From NCBI GenBank assembly GCA_019232735.1, contig JAFANL010000162.1:1-9828 (forward strand): a DNA stretch of 9,828 bases, given 5' to 3'. The notes below the pieces were generated by a model that ran no database searches, was not told the origin of the DNA, and was given only the letters and a program-made list of their open reading frames with translations. Within the stretch, counting starts at the first letter, position 1; every line of letters starts with the position of its first letter. Source of the DNA: Aquitalea sp. (GTDB taxonomy: Bacteria; Pseudomonadota; Gammaproteobacteria; Burkholderiales; Chromobacteriaceae). Positions 1 to 5,657 of the stretch are shown here, piece by piece. Both the position numbers and the translations under genes were made by a program.

Positions 1-2
1 TG

Positions 3-78
3 TGGAGCGGGAAACGAGGCTCGAACTCGCGACCTCAACCTTGGCAAGGTTGCGCTCTACCAACTGAGCTATTCCCGC
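3..78 (-). tRNA. tRNA-Gly (anticodon GCC), copy 4 of the array in transcription order
   Basis: This is a 76-nt tRNA read on the minus strand. It has acceptor stem GCGGGAA/TTCCCGC, D-stem GCTC/GAGC, anticodon stem CAACC/GGTTG with loop TTGCCAA, T-arm GCGAG-TTCGAGC-CTCGT, discriminator T and an encoded 3' CCA. The anticodon GCC (plus-strand 43-45) reads glycine codons GGC and GGU. The sequence is identical to the three other copies. It is the most promoter-distal copy visible and begins two bases from the window edge, so the array may continue to the left. Confidence 0.98.
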
Positions 79-109
79 GTCGTGGGTACTACATTTTCGA
101 TAGTGTGGG

Positions 110-185
110 TGGAGCGGGAAACGAGGCTCGAACTCGCGACCTCAACCTTGGCAAGGTTGCGCTCTACCAACTGAGCTATTCCCGC
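110..185 (-). tRNA. tRNA-Gly (anticodon GCC), copy 3
   Basis: This 76-nt minus-strand tRNA is identical to the neighbouring copies, with anticodon GCC at plus-strand 150-152 and an encoded CCA at 110-112. It is separated by 31 nt from the copy on its left and by 47 nt from the copy on its right. The bases just upstream of its 5' end (GTCGCAT on the plus strand) are shared with the copy ending at 308, which points to tandem duplication of a unit larger than the tRNA itself. Confidence 0.98.
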
Positions 186-232
186 GTCGCATGGTACTAT
201 CAAATAATTTTTACTACTGCCAATACAGTGGA

Positions 233-308
233 TGGAGCGGGAAACGAGGCTCGAACTCGCGACCTCAACCTTGGCAAGGTTGCGCTCTACCAACTGAGCT
301 ATTCCCGC
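233..308 (-). tRNA. tRNA-Gly (anticodon GCC), copy 2
   Basis: This 76-nt minus-strand tRNA-Gly is identical to the others, with anticodon GCC at plus-strand 273-275, canonical cloverleaf arms and an encoded CCA. The spacer to the first copy is 28 nt. Such short spacers imply one polycistronic precursor, cut by RNase P at each 5' end and trimmed at the 3' ends. Confidence 0.98.
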
Positions 309-336
309 GTCGCATATACTGCTGCAAATCAAGGGG

Positions 337-412
337 TGGAGCGGGAAACGAGGCTCGAACTCGCGACCTCAACCTTGGCAAGGTTGCGCTCTACCAACTG
401 AGCTATTCCCGC
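337..412 (-). tRNA. glyW: tRNA-Gly (anticodon GCC), copy 1, promoter-proximal
   Basis: This 76-nt minus-strand tRNA-Gly has anticodon GCC at plus-strand 377-379 and is identical to the other three copies. It is the first tRNA behind the consensus promoter at 470-497 and lies downstream of pgsA, the position of glyW in Escherichia coli. The symbol is given by that synteny; with four identical copies it applies equally to the set. In E. coli a Cys and a Leu tRNA follow glyW, but here only further Gly copies are seen within the window. Confidence 0.97.
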
Positions 413-440
413 ATGACTACTTGGTTTGCTTCTCTTGTCT

Positions 441-454
441 GCCACCGAAGTGGC
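441..454 (-). other. UUCG-tetraloop hairpin in the tRNA operon leader
   Basis: Read on the minus strand this is GCCAC-TTCG-GTGGC: a perfect 5-bp stem closing a cUUCGg tetraloop, among the most stable RNA loops known. It falls roughly 10 nt after the predicted transcription start and about 28 nt before the first tRNA, so it would form in the 5' leader of the precursor. No T-run follows it, so it is not an intrinsic terminator. Its role, for example in leader processing or stability or in blocking mispairing with tRNA sequence, is inference. Confidence 0.6.
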
Positions 455-469
455 GTCGAGAGAGTGCGA

Positions 470-497
470 ATTATAAGGGTTTCTGGCCCCCTGTCAA
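470..497 (-). promoter_or_regulatory. Consensus sigma-70 promoter of the tRNA-Gly array
   Basis: On the minus strand the -35 box TTGACA (492-497) and the -10 box TATAAT (470-475) both match consensus 6/6, with a 16-bp spacer. A CG-containing discriminator (TTCGCACTC) follows, as is common in growth-rate-controlled stable-RNA promoters. The predicted start is near 463. The -35 box sits 5 bp after the last base of the pgsA stop codon. Stringent control is inferred from promoter type only. Confidence 0.85.
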
Positions 498-501
498 CAC
501 T

Positions 502-1083
502 TCACACATCAATTTTTTTGCCGGAAAACTCCCGCGCGGCCATGCGCAGGTAGTAAACCATTGACCACAAAGTCAAAATCACGGCGATGACCATGAAAAT
601 ATTTCCGGCCAGCAGGCTGTCTACACCAGGGAAAAGCGGACCGGCATAGAGCAGCAGCAAAATAGCCAGCATCTGGGCGGCTGTTTTCAGCTTGCCGATA
701 TAGGCCACGGCCACACTGCCACGACTGCCCATGCCGGCCATCCACTCGCGCAGGGCAGAGATGGTGATTTCGCGACCAATGATGATCATGGCCATCCAGC
801 CTGGGGTGCGGCCCATTTCCACTAGCAGGATCAGCGCGGCAGCCACAATCAGCTTGTCGGCTACCGGGTCCAGAAATGCACCGAAGGCCGAGGTCTGGCC
901 CAGCTTGCGGGCCAGGAAGCCATCCAGCCAGTCGGTCCAGGCGGCCAGGAAAAAGATCAGGGCACCGACATTATTGCGGTCGGCAGCCAGCAGCATGGAG
1001 TCCGGCAGGAAGAAGACGGCAACGCACAGCGGTATCAGCGCAACGCGCAGCCAGGTAAGAAAGATCGGCAAATTGAAGGGCAT
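502..1083 (-). CDS. pgsA: CDP-diacylglycerol--glycerol-3-phosphate 3-phosphatidyltransferase
   Basis: PgsA is an inner-membrane enzyme that makes phosphatidylglycerophosphate from CDP-diacylglycerol and glycerol-3-phosphate. This is the committed step to phosphatidylglycerol and cardiolipin. The 193-residue product carries a perfect CDP-alcohol phosphatidyltransferase signature, DGxxAR-x8-GxxxDxxxD, with D51, D54, D72 and D76 as the metal and catalytic aspartates. Hydrophobic segments lie near residues 10-28, 40-50, 77-92, 97-107, 134-150 and 158-178. The start at 1083 gives the family-typical N-terminus MPFNLPIFLTWLR. The longer frame to 1176 would overlap uvrC and is unlikely. The start lies 25 bp after the uvrC stop with only a weak ribosome-binding site, so translation may depend on uvrC. 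No terminator separates it from the tRNA genes. Confidence 0.96.
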   Translation of the reverse strand: MPFNLPIFLTWLRVALIPLCVAVFFLPDSMLLAADRNNVGALIFFLAAWTDWLDGFLARKLGQTSAFGAFLDPVADKLIVAAALILLVEMGRTPGWMAMIIIGREITISALREWMAGMGSRGSVAVAYIGKLKTAAQMLAILLLLYAGPLFPGVDSLLAGNIFMVIAVILTLWSMVYYLRMAAREFSGKKIDV

Positions 1084-1108
1084 GTAATTAATCTGCTTAT
1101 GTTTTGGT

Positions 1109-2914
1109 TCAATGCAGCGCTTGGTAAATCTTCTCTGCCAGTGTCTGGCTGATGCCATCCACCTGGGCCAGTTCATCCATGCTGGCAGCCACCACCCCTC
1201 TCAGGCCACCAAAGCGCAGCAGCAGTTGCTGCCGGCGCTTGGCCCCGATGCCGGGAATTTCTTCCAGCGTGGAGGCGGTACGTGCCTTGGCGCGGCGGGC
1301 TCGATGACCGGTGATGGCAAAACGGTGTGCTTCGTCACGGATGGTCTGGATCAGATGCAGGGCCGGATGATCACTGCGCAATTGTAGCGTCTTTTGCTGG
1401 TAAGGGAGGATGAGCGTTTCCAGTCCCGGCTTGCGCTCCTCGCCCTTGGCCACGCCGATGATGGGCAAAGTCAGCCCCAGTTCGGCAAAAACCTCCATCG
1501 CCACCCCTACCTGCCCTTTGCCGCCGTCTATCAGCACGGCATCGGGCAGCAGGCCCTCCCCTTCCGCCAGCTTGCTATAGCGCCGGGTCAGAACTTCGCG
1601 CATGGCGGCATAGTCATCGCCAGCCTTGGCGGTTTCGATATTGAAGCGCCGATACTGGCTGGGCTGCATGCTTTCCTTGTCATACACCACACAGGAAGCC
1701 ACCGTGGCCTCACCCATGGTGTGGCTGATGTCGAAGCATTCCAGCCGCTCCACACCTTCCAGTTCCAGCGCTTCGTTCAGCTGTGCCACACGATGTTGCT
1801 GGGTCGCCTTGCTGCTCAGGCGCTGCTGAATGGCCAGCATGGCGTTTTTCTCGGCCATTTCCAGCCATACCCGGCGTTCGCTGATCGGGTTGCATACCAG
1901 ATGCACCTTGCGCTCGGATTGCTGCTCCAGCGTCTGGCGCAGGGCCTCGGAGATGTCGCCGTTGACAATAATGACCGGCGGCATGGCCGCTCCCAGATAA
2001 TGCTGGGCCAGAAAGGCATCCAGATTGGCTGCCGTGTCATCATCGTCAGCCCCGACGGGGAAGAAGCTCTTGTCGCCCAGATGGCGGCCACCGCGAATCA
2101 TCACCAGATTGATACACACCAGGCCTCCCTGGGCGGCAACCGCCACCACATCGCAATCCAGCTGACTGGAATTACTGGAGACAAACTGCTTCTCCTGCAC
2201 ACGGCTCAGGGCCTGGATCTGGTCGCGCAATTCTGCAGCCTGCTCGAACTCCAGTGCCATTGCCGCTGCGTCCATCCGCGCAGTGAGATCATCGATGAGT
2301 TCGTTCTGCCGGCCTTGCAGGAAGGCCACTGCGCTTTGCACCGTGGCCTGGTAATCCTGCGCCGAGATATGTTCGACACAGGGTCCGGAGCAGCGCTTGA
2401 TCTGATACAGCAGGCAGGGACGTGAACGATTGGCAAAGACGGCATCCTCGCAAGTGCGCAGACGGAATACCTTTTGCAGGATCTGGATGCTTTCCCGCAC
2501 CGCATAGCTATTGGGATAGGGGCCAAAATACTGATGCGGCTTTTTCGGTTCGCCACGGTAATAGGCCATTTGCGGAAAGGCATGGCCAGTGAGCATCAAA
2601 TAGGGGTAGGACTTGTCGTCCCGGAACAGGATGTTGTACTTGGGGGCCAGCGCCTTGATCAGATTGTTTTCCAGGATCAGGGCTTCGGCCTCGGAACGGG
2701 TGACCGTGGTTTCGATATTGGCAATCTGCCGCACCATCAGCTGGATGCGTGGTGACAGGTCGCTTTTCTGAAAATAGGAGCTGACCCGCTTTTTCAGATC
2801 GATGGCCTTGCCCACATAAAGCACATTGCCCGACGTATCGAACATGCGATAGACGCCGGGCAAATTGGGAAGGCTGGCCAGAACCGACCGGTAATCAAAG
2901 CTGTTCTTACTCAC
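1109..2914 (-). CDS. uvrC: UvrABC system protein C (excision endonuclease)
   Basis: UvrC makes both incisions flanking a lesion in nucleotide excision repair after UvrA/UvrB recognition. The 601-residue length is normal. Domains in order: GIY-YIG nuclease at about 15-95 (GVYRM at 20-24, YVGKA at 33-37) for the 3' cut; a four-cysteine cluster, C155, C167, C175 and C179, matching the iron-sulfur ligands known in UvrC; a UVR domain at about 203-238 that binds UvrB; an RNase H-like nuclease with FDISH (D395), DGGKGQ (D463) and DEAH (H530) for the 5' cut; and tandem helix-hairpin-helix motifs at about 550-601. The start is GTG, 9 bp after the stop of the DUF4124 gene, with no good Shine-Dalgarno, so translational coupling is likely. 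A 13-bp duplication around this start is described as a finding. Confidence 0.97.
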   Translation of the reverse strand: MSKNSFDYRSVLASLPNLPGVYRMFDTSGNVLYVGKAIDLKKRVSSYFQKSDLSPRIQLMVRQIANIETTVTRSEAEALILENNLIKALAPKYNILFRDDKSYPYLMLTGHAFPQMAYYRGEPKKPHQYFGPYPNSYAVRESIQILQKVFRLRTCEDAVFANRSRPCLLYQIKRCSGPCVEHISAQDYQATVQSAVAFLQGRQNELIDDLTARMDAAAMALEFEQAAELRDQIQALSRVQEKQFVSSNSSQLDCDVVAVAAQGGLVCINLVMIRGGRHLGDKSFFPVGADDDDTAANLDAFLAQHYLGAAMPPVIIVNGDISEALRQTLEQQSERKVHLVCNPISERRVWLEMAEKNAMLAIQQRLSSKATQQHRVAQLNEALELEGVERLECFDISHTMGEATVASCVVYDKESMQPSQYRRFNIETAKAGDDYAAMREVLTRRYSKLAEGEGLLPDAVLIDGGKGQVGVAMEVFAELGLTLPIIGVAKGEERKPGLETLILPYQQKTLQLRSDHPALHLIQTIRDEAHRFAITGHRARRAKARTASTLEEIPGIGAKRRQQLLLRFGGLRGVVAASMDELAQVDGISQTLAEKIYQALH

Positions 2915-2923
2915 CGGTCTTAC

Positions 2924-3358
2924 TCATTGGTTGCACCAGTTCTGTACATCTTGCTCTGCCTGTTGCAACAGGGCGCTACGCTGGCTATCCGTGGCCAGTG
3001 CATTGCCACCCGGCATCTTCAACCGACCGTTTTGCTGATAAGAGGCCAGACTTTCACGGGCACGCTTGCAGTTTTCCAGGGCTACCTTTTTGTTCTGCTC
3101 TTTGACCTTGGCATTTTCAGCGGAAATATCGGCATTTCGTTTGTCGATATCGTTCAGCGGGGCGCTTTTCACAGCCTTGCTCGGAGAGGAGGCCGGCTGG
3201 CTGGCACGGATATTCAGCGGCTTGGCGCGGGCACCCGGAGGGGGCTGATCGGAAAACACGGTTTTGCCGTTGGCATCCAGATACTGATAAACCTCCGCCA
3301 GTGCCGGAACAGACAGCATAAAAGCAACAAGCGCACTCAGGATCGCGGGGGTTTTCAT
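2924..3358 (-). CDS. DUF4124 domain-containing periplasmic protein
   Basis: The 144-residue protein has an N-terminal signal peptide (K2, hydrophobic core about 5-17, cleavage after ALA at about residue 21). Next comes a DUF4124 motif (VYQYLDANGKTVFSDQPPP, about 23-41), then a Ser/Ala/Pro/Lys-rich linker (about 48-68) and a charged segment (about 69-110) likely to form a coiled coil. Two cysteines (C97, C142) could form a disulfide after export. DUF4124 proteins are small envelope proteins of Proteobacteria with no assigned function that I know of. The start at 3358 is chosen because it begins the signal peptide and has AGGA 9 nt upstream; the frame open to 3502 would run into guaB. It is the first gene of the operon with uvrC and pgsA. 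Confidence 0.88.
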   Translation of the reverse strand: MKTPAILSALVAFMLSVPALAEVYQYLDANGKTVFSDQPPPGARAKPLNIRASQPASSPSKAVKSAPLNDIDKRNADISAENAKVKEQNKKVALENCKRARESLASYQQNGRLKMPGGNALATDSQRSALLQQAEQDVQNWCNQ

Positions 3359-3387
3359 GATGGGTTGTCCTAAACTGAAACACGCTG

Positions 3388-3416
3388 ATTGTACGGTGTC
3401 GTCGCCCTGATCGCAA
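3388..3416 (-). promoter_or_regulatory. Predicted promoter of the DUF4124-uvrC-pgsA operon
   Basis: On the minus strand, TTGCGA (3411-3416, 4/6 match to the -35 consensus) and TACAAT (3388-3393, 5/6 match to -10) are separated by 17 bp. The start would fall near 3381, giving a leader of about 22 nt before the ATG at 3358. It diverges from the guaB promoter, with the two -35 boxes about 20 bp apart. Confidence 0.6.
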
Positions 3417-3435
3417 AAACTCGCAACAGCATTTT

Positions 3436-3464
3436 TTGCAACACGCCGATAGTCTCGGTATAAT
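3436..3464 (+). promoter_or_regulatory. Promoter of guaB
   Basis: TTGCAA (3436-3441, 5/6) and TATAAT (3459-3464, 6/6) are separated by the ideal 17 bp. The predicted start near 3471 gives a leader of about 20 nt that contains AAGGA just before the guaB ATG. The segment after the -10 box is GC-rich (GCCGCTT), and TGCCGCT is repeated directly at 3464-3470 and 3472-3478. GC-rich discriminators are typical of promoters repressed by ppGpp, and E. coli guaBA is reported to be stringently controlled. For this gene that control is inference. Confidence 0.75.
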
Positions 3465-3491
3465 GCCGCTTTGCCGCTAAGGAAACGCCAG

Positions 3492-4955
3492 ATGCGTATC
3501 ATCGAGAAAGCCTATACTTTCGACGACGTTCTCCTCGTCCCGGCCCATTCTGAAGTTCTGCCGCGCGACGTAGTCCTCTCTACCAAACTCACCCGCAATA
3601 TCTCGCTGAACCTGCCGCTGGTTTCTGCCGCCATGGATACGGTTACCGAATCCTCGCTGGCCATTGCCATGGCACAGGAAGGTGGTATTGGCATCATTCA
3701 CAAGAATATGTCGGCCGACAAACAGGCTGCGGAAGTTTCCAAGGTAAAACGCCACGAAAGCGGCGTGGTCAAAGACCCGATCACCATCGCTCCGGACATG
3801 CTGGTGCGCGATCTGGTTCTGCTGACTCGCCAGCACAAGATTTCCGGCCTGCCGGTGATCGAAAACGGCAAGGTGGTGGGTATTGTCACCAACCGCGACC
3901 TGCGTTTCGAAACCCGTCTGGAACAGTCTGTTGGTTCCATCATGACCCCGCGCGAGCGCCTGATTACCGTCAAGGAAGGTGCCAGCATTGATGAAGCCCG
4001 CGAGCTGATGCACACCCACCGCCTGGAGCGCGTGCTGGTGATCAATGATCAGTGGGAACTGAAGGGTCTGATTACCGTCAAGGACATCGTCAAGACCAGC
4101 GAACATCCGAATGCCAACAAGGACAATCAGGGTCGACTGCGTGTCGGCGCTGCCGTGGGTACCGGTGGTGATACCGAACAACGCGTGGCAGCCCTGGTGG
4201 CCGCCGGCGTGGATGTGATCGTGGTGGATACTGCCCACGGCCACAGCCAGGGTGTGATCGAGCGCGTACGCTGGGTGAAGCAGACTTACCCGCAGGTTGA
4301 CGTGATTGGCGGCAACATCGCCACTGCAGCCGCTGCGCGCGCACTGGTCGAGGCAGGTGCTGACGGCGTGAAAGTGGGCATCGGCCCCGGCTCCATCTGC
4401 ACCACCCGTATCGTGGCTGGCGTGGGCGTGCCGCAACTGACAGCCATCCACAATGTTTCCGAGGAACTGAAGGGCACTGGCGTGCCGATGATTGCCGACG
4501 GCGGCATCCGCTTCTCCGGCGACATTTCCAAGGCACTGGCTGCCGGTGGCAACTGCGTGATGCTGGGCGGCATGTTCGCCGGCACCGAAGAAGCCCCGGG
4601 TGAAGTCGAGCTGTATCAGGGTCGTTCCTACAAGTCCTACCGCGGTATGGGCTCGCTGGGCGCCATGAGCCAAGGCTCGGCTGACCGCTACTTCCAGGAC
4701 AGCTCCAACGCTGCCGACAAGTTCGTGCCGGAAGGCATTGAAGGTCGCGTACCGTACAAGGGACCGATTGCTGCCGTCATCCATCAACTGATGGGTGGCC
4801 TGCGCTCCTCCATGGGCTATCTGGGTTGCGCCAACATCGATGAAATGCATGCAAAAGCCGGCTTCGTGGAAATCACCTCCGCCGGTATGCAGGAATCGCA
4901 TGTACACGATGTGCAAATCACCAAGGAAGCGCCGAACTACCACGTTTCGCGCTAA
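3492..4955 (+). CDS. guaB: Inosine-5'-monophosphate dehydrogenase
   Basis: GuaB oxidises IMP to XMP with NAD+, the rate-limiting step of guanine nucleotide synthesis, in the cytoplasm. The 487-residue length is normal. The N-terminal barrel segment holds EKAYTFDDVLLVPAHS. Two CBS domains (about 93-205) are inserted. The catalytic loop GPGSICTTR carries nucleophile C303 and the potassium-binding glycines. The phosphate-site motif IADGGIR has D336, and the mobile flap begins near YRGMGSLGAM (383-392) with R399-Y400 following. All key residues are intact. The ATG at 3492 is preferred over an in-frame TTG at 3471 because AAGGA lies 8 nt upstream and MRIIEKAYTFDDVLL is the usual N-terminus. It has its own promoter and terminator, and guaA is not adjacent. 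Confidence 0.98.
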   Translation: MRIIEKAYTFDDVLLVPAHSEVLPRDVVLSTKLTRNISLNLPLVSAAMDTVTESSLAIAMAQEGGIGIIHKNMSADKQAAEVSKVKRHESGVVKDPITIAPDMLVRDLVLLTRQHKISGLPVIENGKVVGIVTNRDLRFETRLEQSVGSIMTPRERLITVKEGASIDEARELMHTHRLERVLVINDQWELKGLITVKDIVKTSEHPNANKDNQGRLRVGAAVGTGGDTEQRVAALVAAGVDVIVVDTAHGHSQGVIERVRWVKQTYPQVDVIGGNIATAAAARALVEAGADGVKVGIGPGSICTTRIVAGVGVPQLTAIHNVSEELKGTGVPMIADGGIRFSGDISKALAAGGNCVMLGGMFAGTEEAPGEVELYQGRSYKSYRGMGSLGAMSQGSADRYFQDSSNAADKFVPEGIEGRVPYKGPIAAVIHQLMGGLRSSMGYLGCANIDEMHAKAGFVEITSAGMQESHVHDVQITKEAPNYHVSR

Positions 4956-4988
4956 TCACCCGGCCTGCCCTGGCAGGTCTGGTCGCAC

Positions 4989-5023
4989 AAAAAAGCCCGC
5001 ATTTTCTGATGCGGGCTTTTTTT
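4989..5023. terminator. Bidirectional intrinsic terminator between guaB and the GyrI-like gene
   Basis: An A6 run, GCCCGCAT, a 6-nt loop (TTTCTG), ATGCGGGC and a T7 run form a perfect stem of eight core pairs extended by A/T pairs. Both strands read as a GC hairpin followed by a U-run. It lies 33 bp after the guaB stop and 14 bp from the stop of the convergent gene, so it can end both transcripts. Confidence 0.92.
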
Positions 5024-5037
5024 GTTTTATCTCGCCA

Positions 5038-5523
5038 TCAGGCCAAAGGCAGCAGCAAACGCGTGCGCCATAAATTAGGTGGCACATCGTGTGGTCCGCA
5101 CAATGCCTCGTCCAGCAAGGGCCGCTGCCCGAATTGCTCTCCACTGGCAGGTAACCACTCCTGTACCAGCCAGTCCCAGGCGCTTGCCAGCCCATGGTAT
5201 GGCCCCTGGTGGACAATGCAGGCGTAGCGACCGGCAGCCAGCTCCCCGTAAACAAAGCCCATGTTCTCGATCTCCGCACGTGACAATTGCAAATGCGGTG
5301 GCGGAGCCAGACAGGCAGCAGAACGCAACTGCTCTGCAGCAACCGTGGCCGGATCATCCAGATACTGACCATAAGCCTGTACCGACTGCGGGCCATCGGC
5401 ATGCTGCTGCAACAGTGAACGCAGGCTGGCGAAGGCCGCGGCGATGTCGTGATACGGGCCGATGTGAGGGCGCATCAGCACGCTGATTGCTTGTTCAATA
5501 TACTTGATCTCTACGGCATACAT
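5038..5523 (-). CDS. GyrI-like / AraC effector-binding-type small-molecule-binding protein
   Basis: The 161-residue protein resembles the stand-alone GyrI-like (SbmC/SHS2) fold also used as the effector-binding domain of AraC- and MerR-type regulators. No DNA-binding helix-turn-helix is present. The two SHS2 halves are visible as a repeat: HIGPYHDIAAAFASL (20-34) and HQGPYHGLASAWDWL (105-119). Other family-like features are YLDDPATV (54-61), WLPASG (123-128), E139 near the usual ligand-facing glutamate, and a closing T-x-L-x-x-PL. Family members bind amphipathic toxins or inhibitors, and some are reported to hydrolyse cyclopropanoid compounds; the ligand here is unknown. The start at 5523 has GGAG and AGG close upstream; a frame open to 5568 adds 15 non-conserved residues. 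It is divergent from the hydrolase gene. Confidence 0.8.
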   Translation of the reverse strand: MYAVEIKYIEQAISVLMRPHIGPYHDIAAAFASLRSLLQQHADGPQSVQAYGQYLDDPATVAAEQLRSAACLAPPPHLQLSRAEIENMGFVYGELAAGRYACIVHQGPYHGLASAWDWLVQEWLPASGEQFGQRPLLDEALCGPHDVPPNLWRTRLLLPLA

Positions 5524-5601
5524 TACCTGCTCTCCCACGTTGTCAGCCTCACTCTGCGTCTGGACCATTTTTTTATCTTACCCGGCGGCTAGCAACATCA
5601 A

Positions 5602-5626
5602 TAGTGTCATTTTTTTTCGTACACTA
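5602..5626. repeat. Inverted repeat in the divergent GyrI-like / hydrolase intergenic region
   Basis: TAGTGT (5602-5607) and ACACTA (5621-5626) are perfect 6-bp inverted arms separated by 13 bp that include a run of eight T (5610-5617). The right arm overlaps TACACT (5620-5625), a possible but weak -10 box for the hydrolase gene; no good -35 box is seen. It could be an operator shared by the divergent genes or a chance palindrome. The rest of the 134-bp gap holds nothing else I can support. Confidence 0.3.
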
Positions 5627-5657
5627 AAGCCCTGTCCTTGTACCCCAGTCCTTGCCA

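Noticed and set aside
3..412. Four regularly spaced identical units as a CRISPR-like array
   Set aside because: Each 76-nt unit folds as a complete tRNA with CCA, and the spacers are shorter than the repeats; nothing CRISPR-like.
69..553. Open frames across the tRNA array with repeated GNEARTRDLNLGKVALYQLSYSR or the antisense equivalent
   Set aside because: They are translations of the tRNA-Gly repeats and their complements, a well-known source of false hypothetical proteins; no ribosome-binding sites or independent coding signal.
1084..1176. N-terminal extension of pgsA into uvrC
   Set aside because: The extra 31 residues do not look like PgsA, and the internal ATG at 1083 gives the conserved N-terminus and normal length.
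1394..2425. Long plus-strand frame (343 codons) opposite uvrC
   Set aside because: The minus-strand UvrC reading has every family motif; the opposite frame is a shadow caused by codon bias.
3359..3502. Upstream extension of the DUF4124 gene across the guaB promoter
   Set aside because: It would cover both divergent promoters and the guaB start; the signal peptide begins at 3358.
3477..4943. Long minus-strand frame (488 codons) opposite guaB
   Set aside because: It is rich in His/Gly/Ala typical of antisense shadows, and the guaB reading is complete and unambiguous.
4964..4977. Small hairpin CCTGC-CCTG-GCAGG just after guaB
   Set aside because: Only five pairs with no T-run; the strong terminator 12 bp further on is sufficient.
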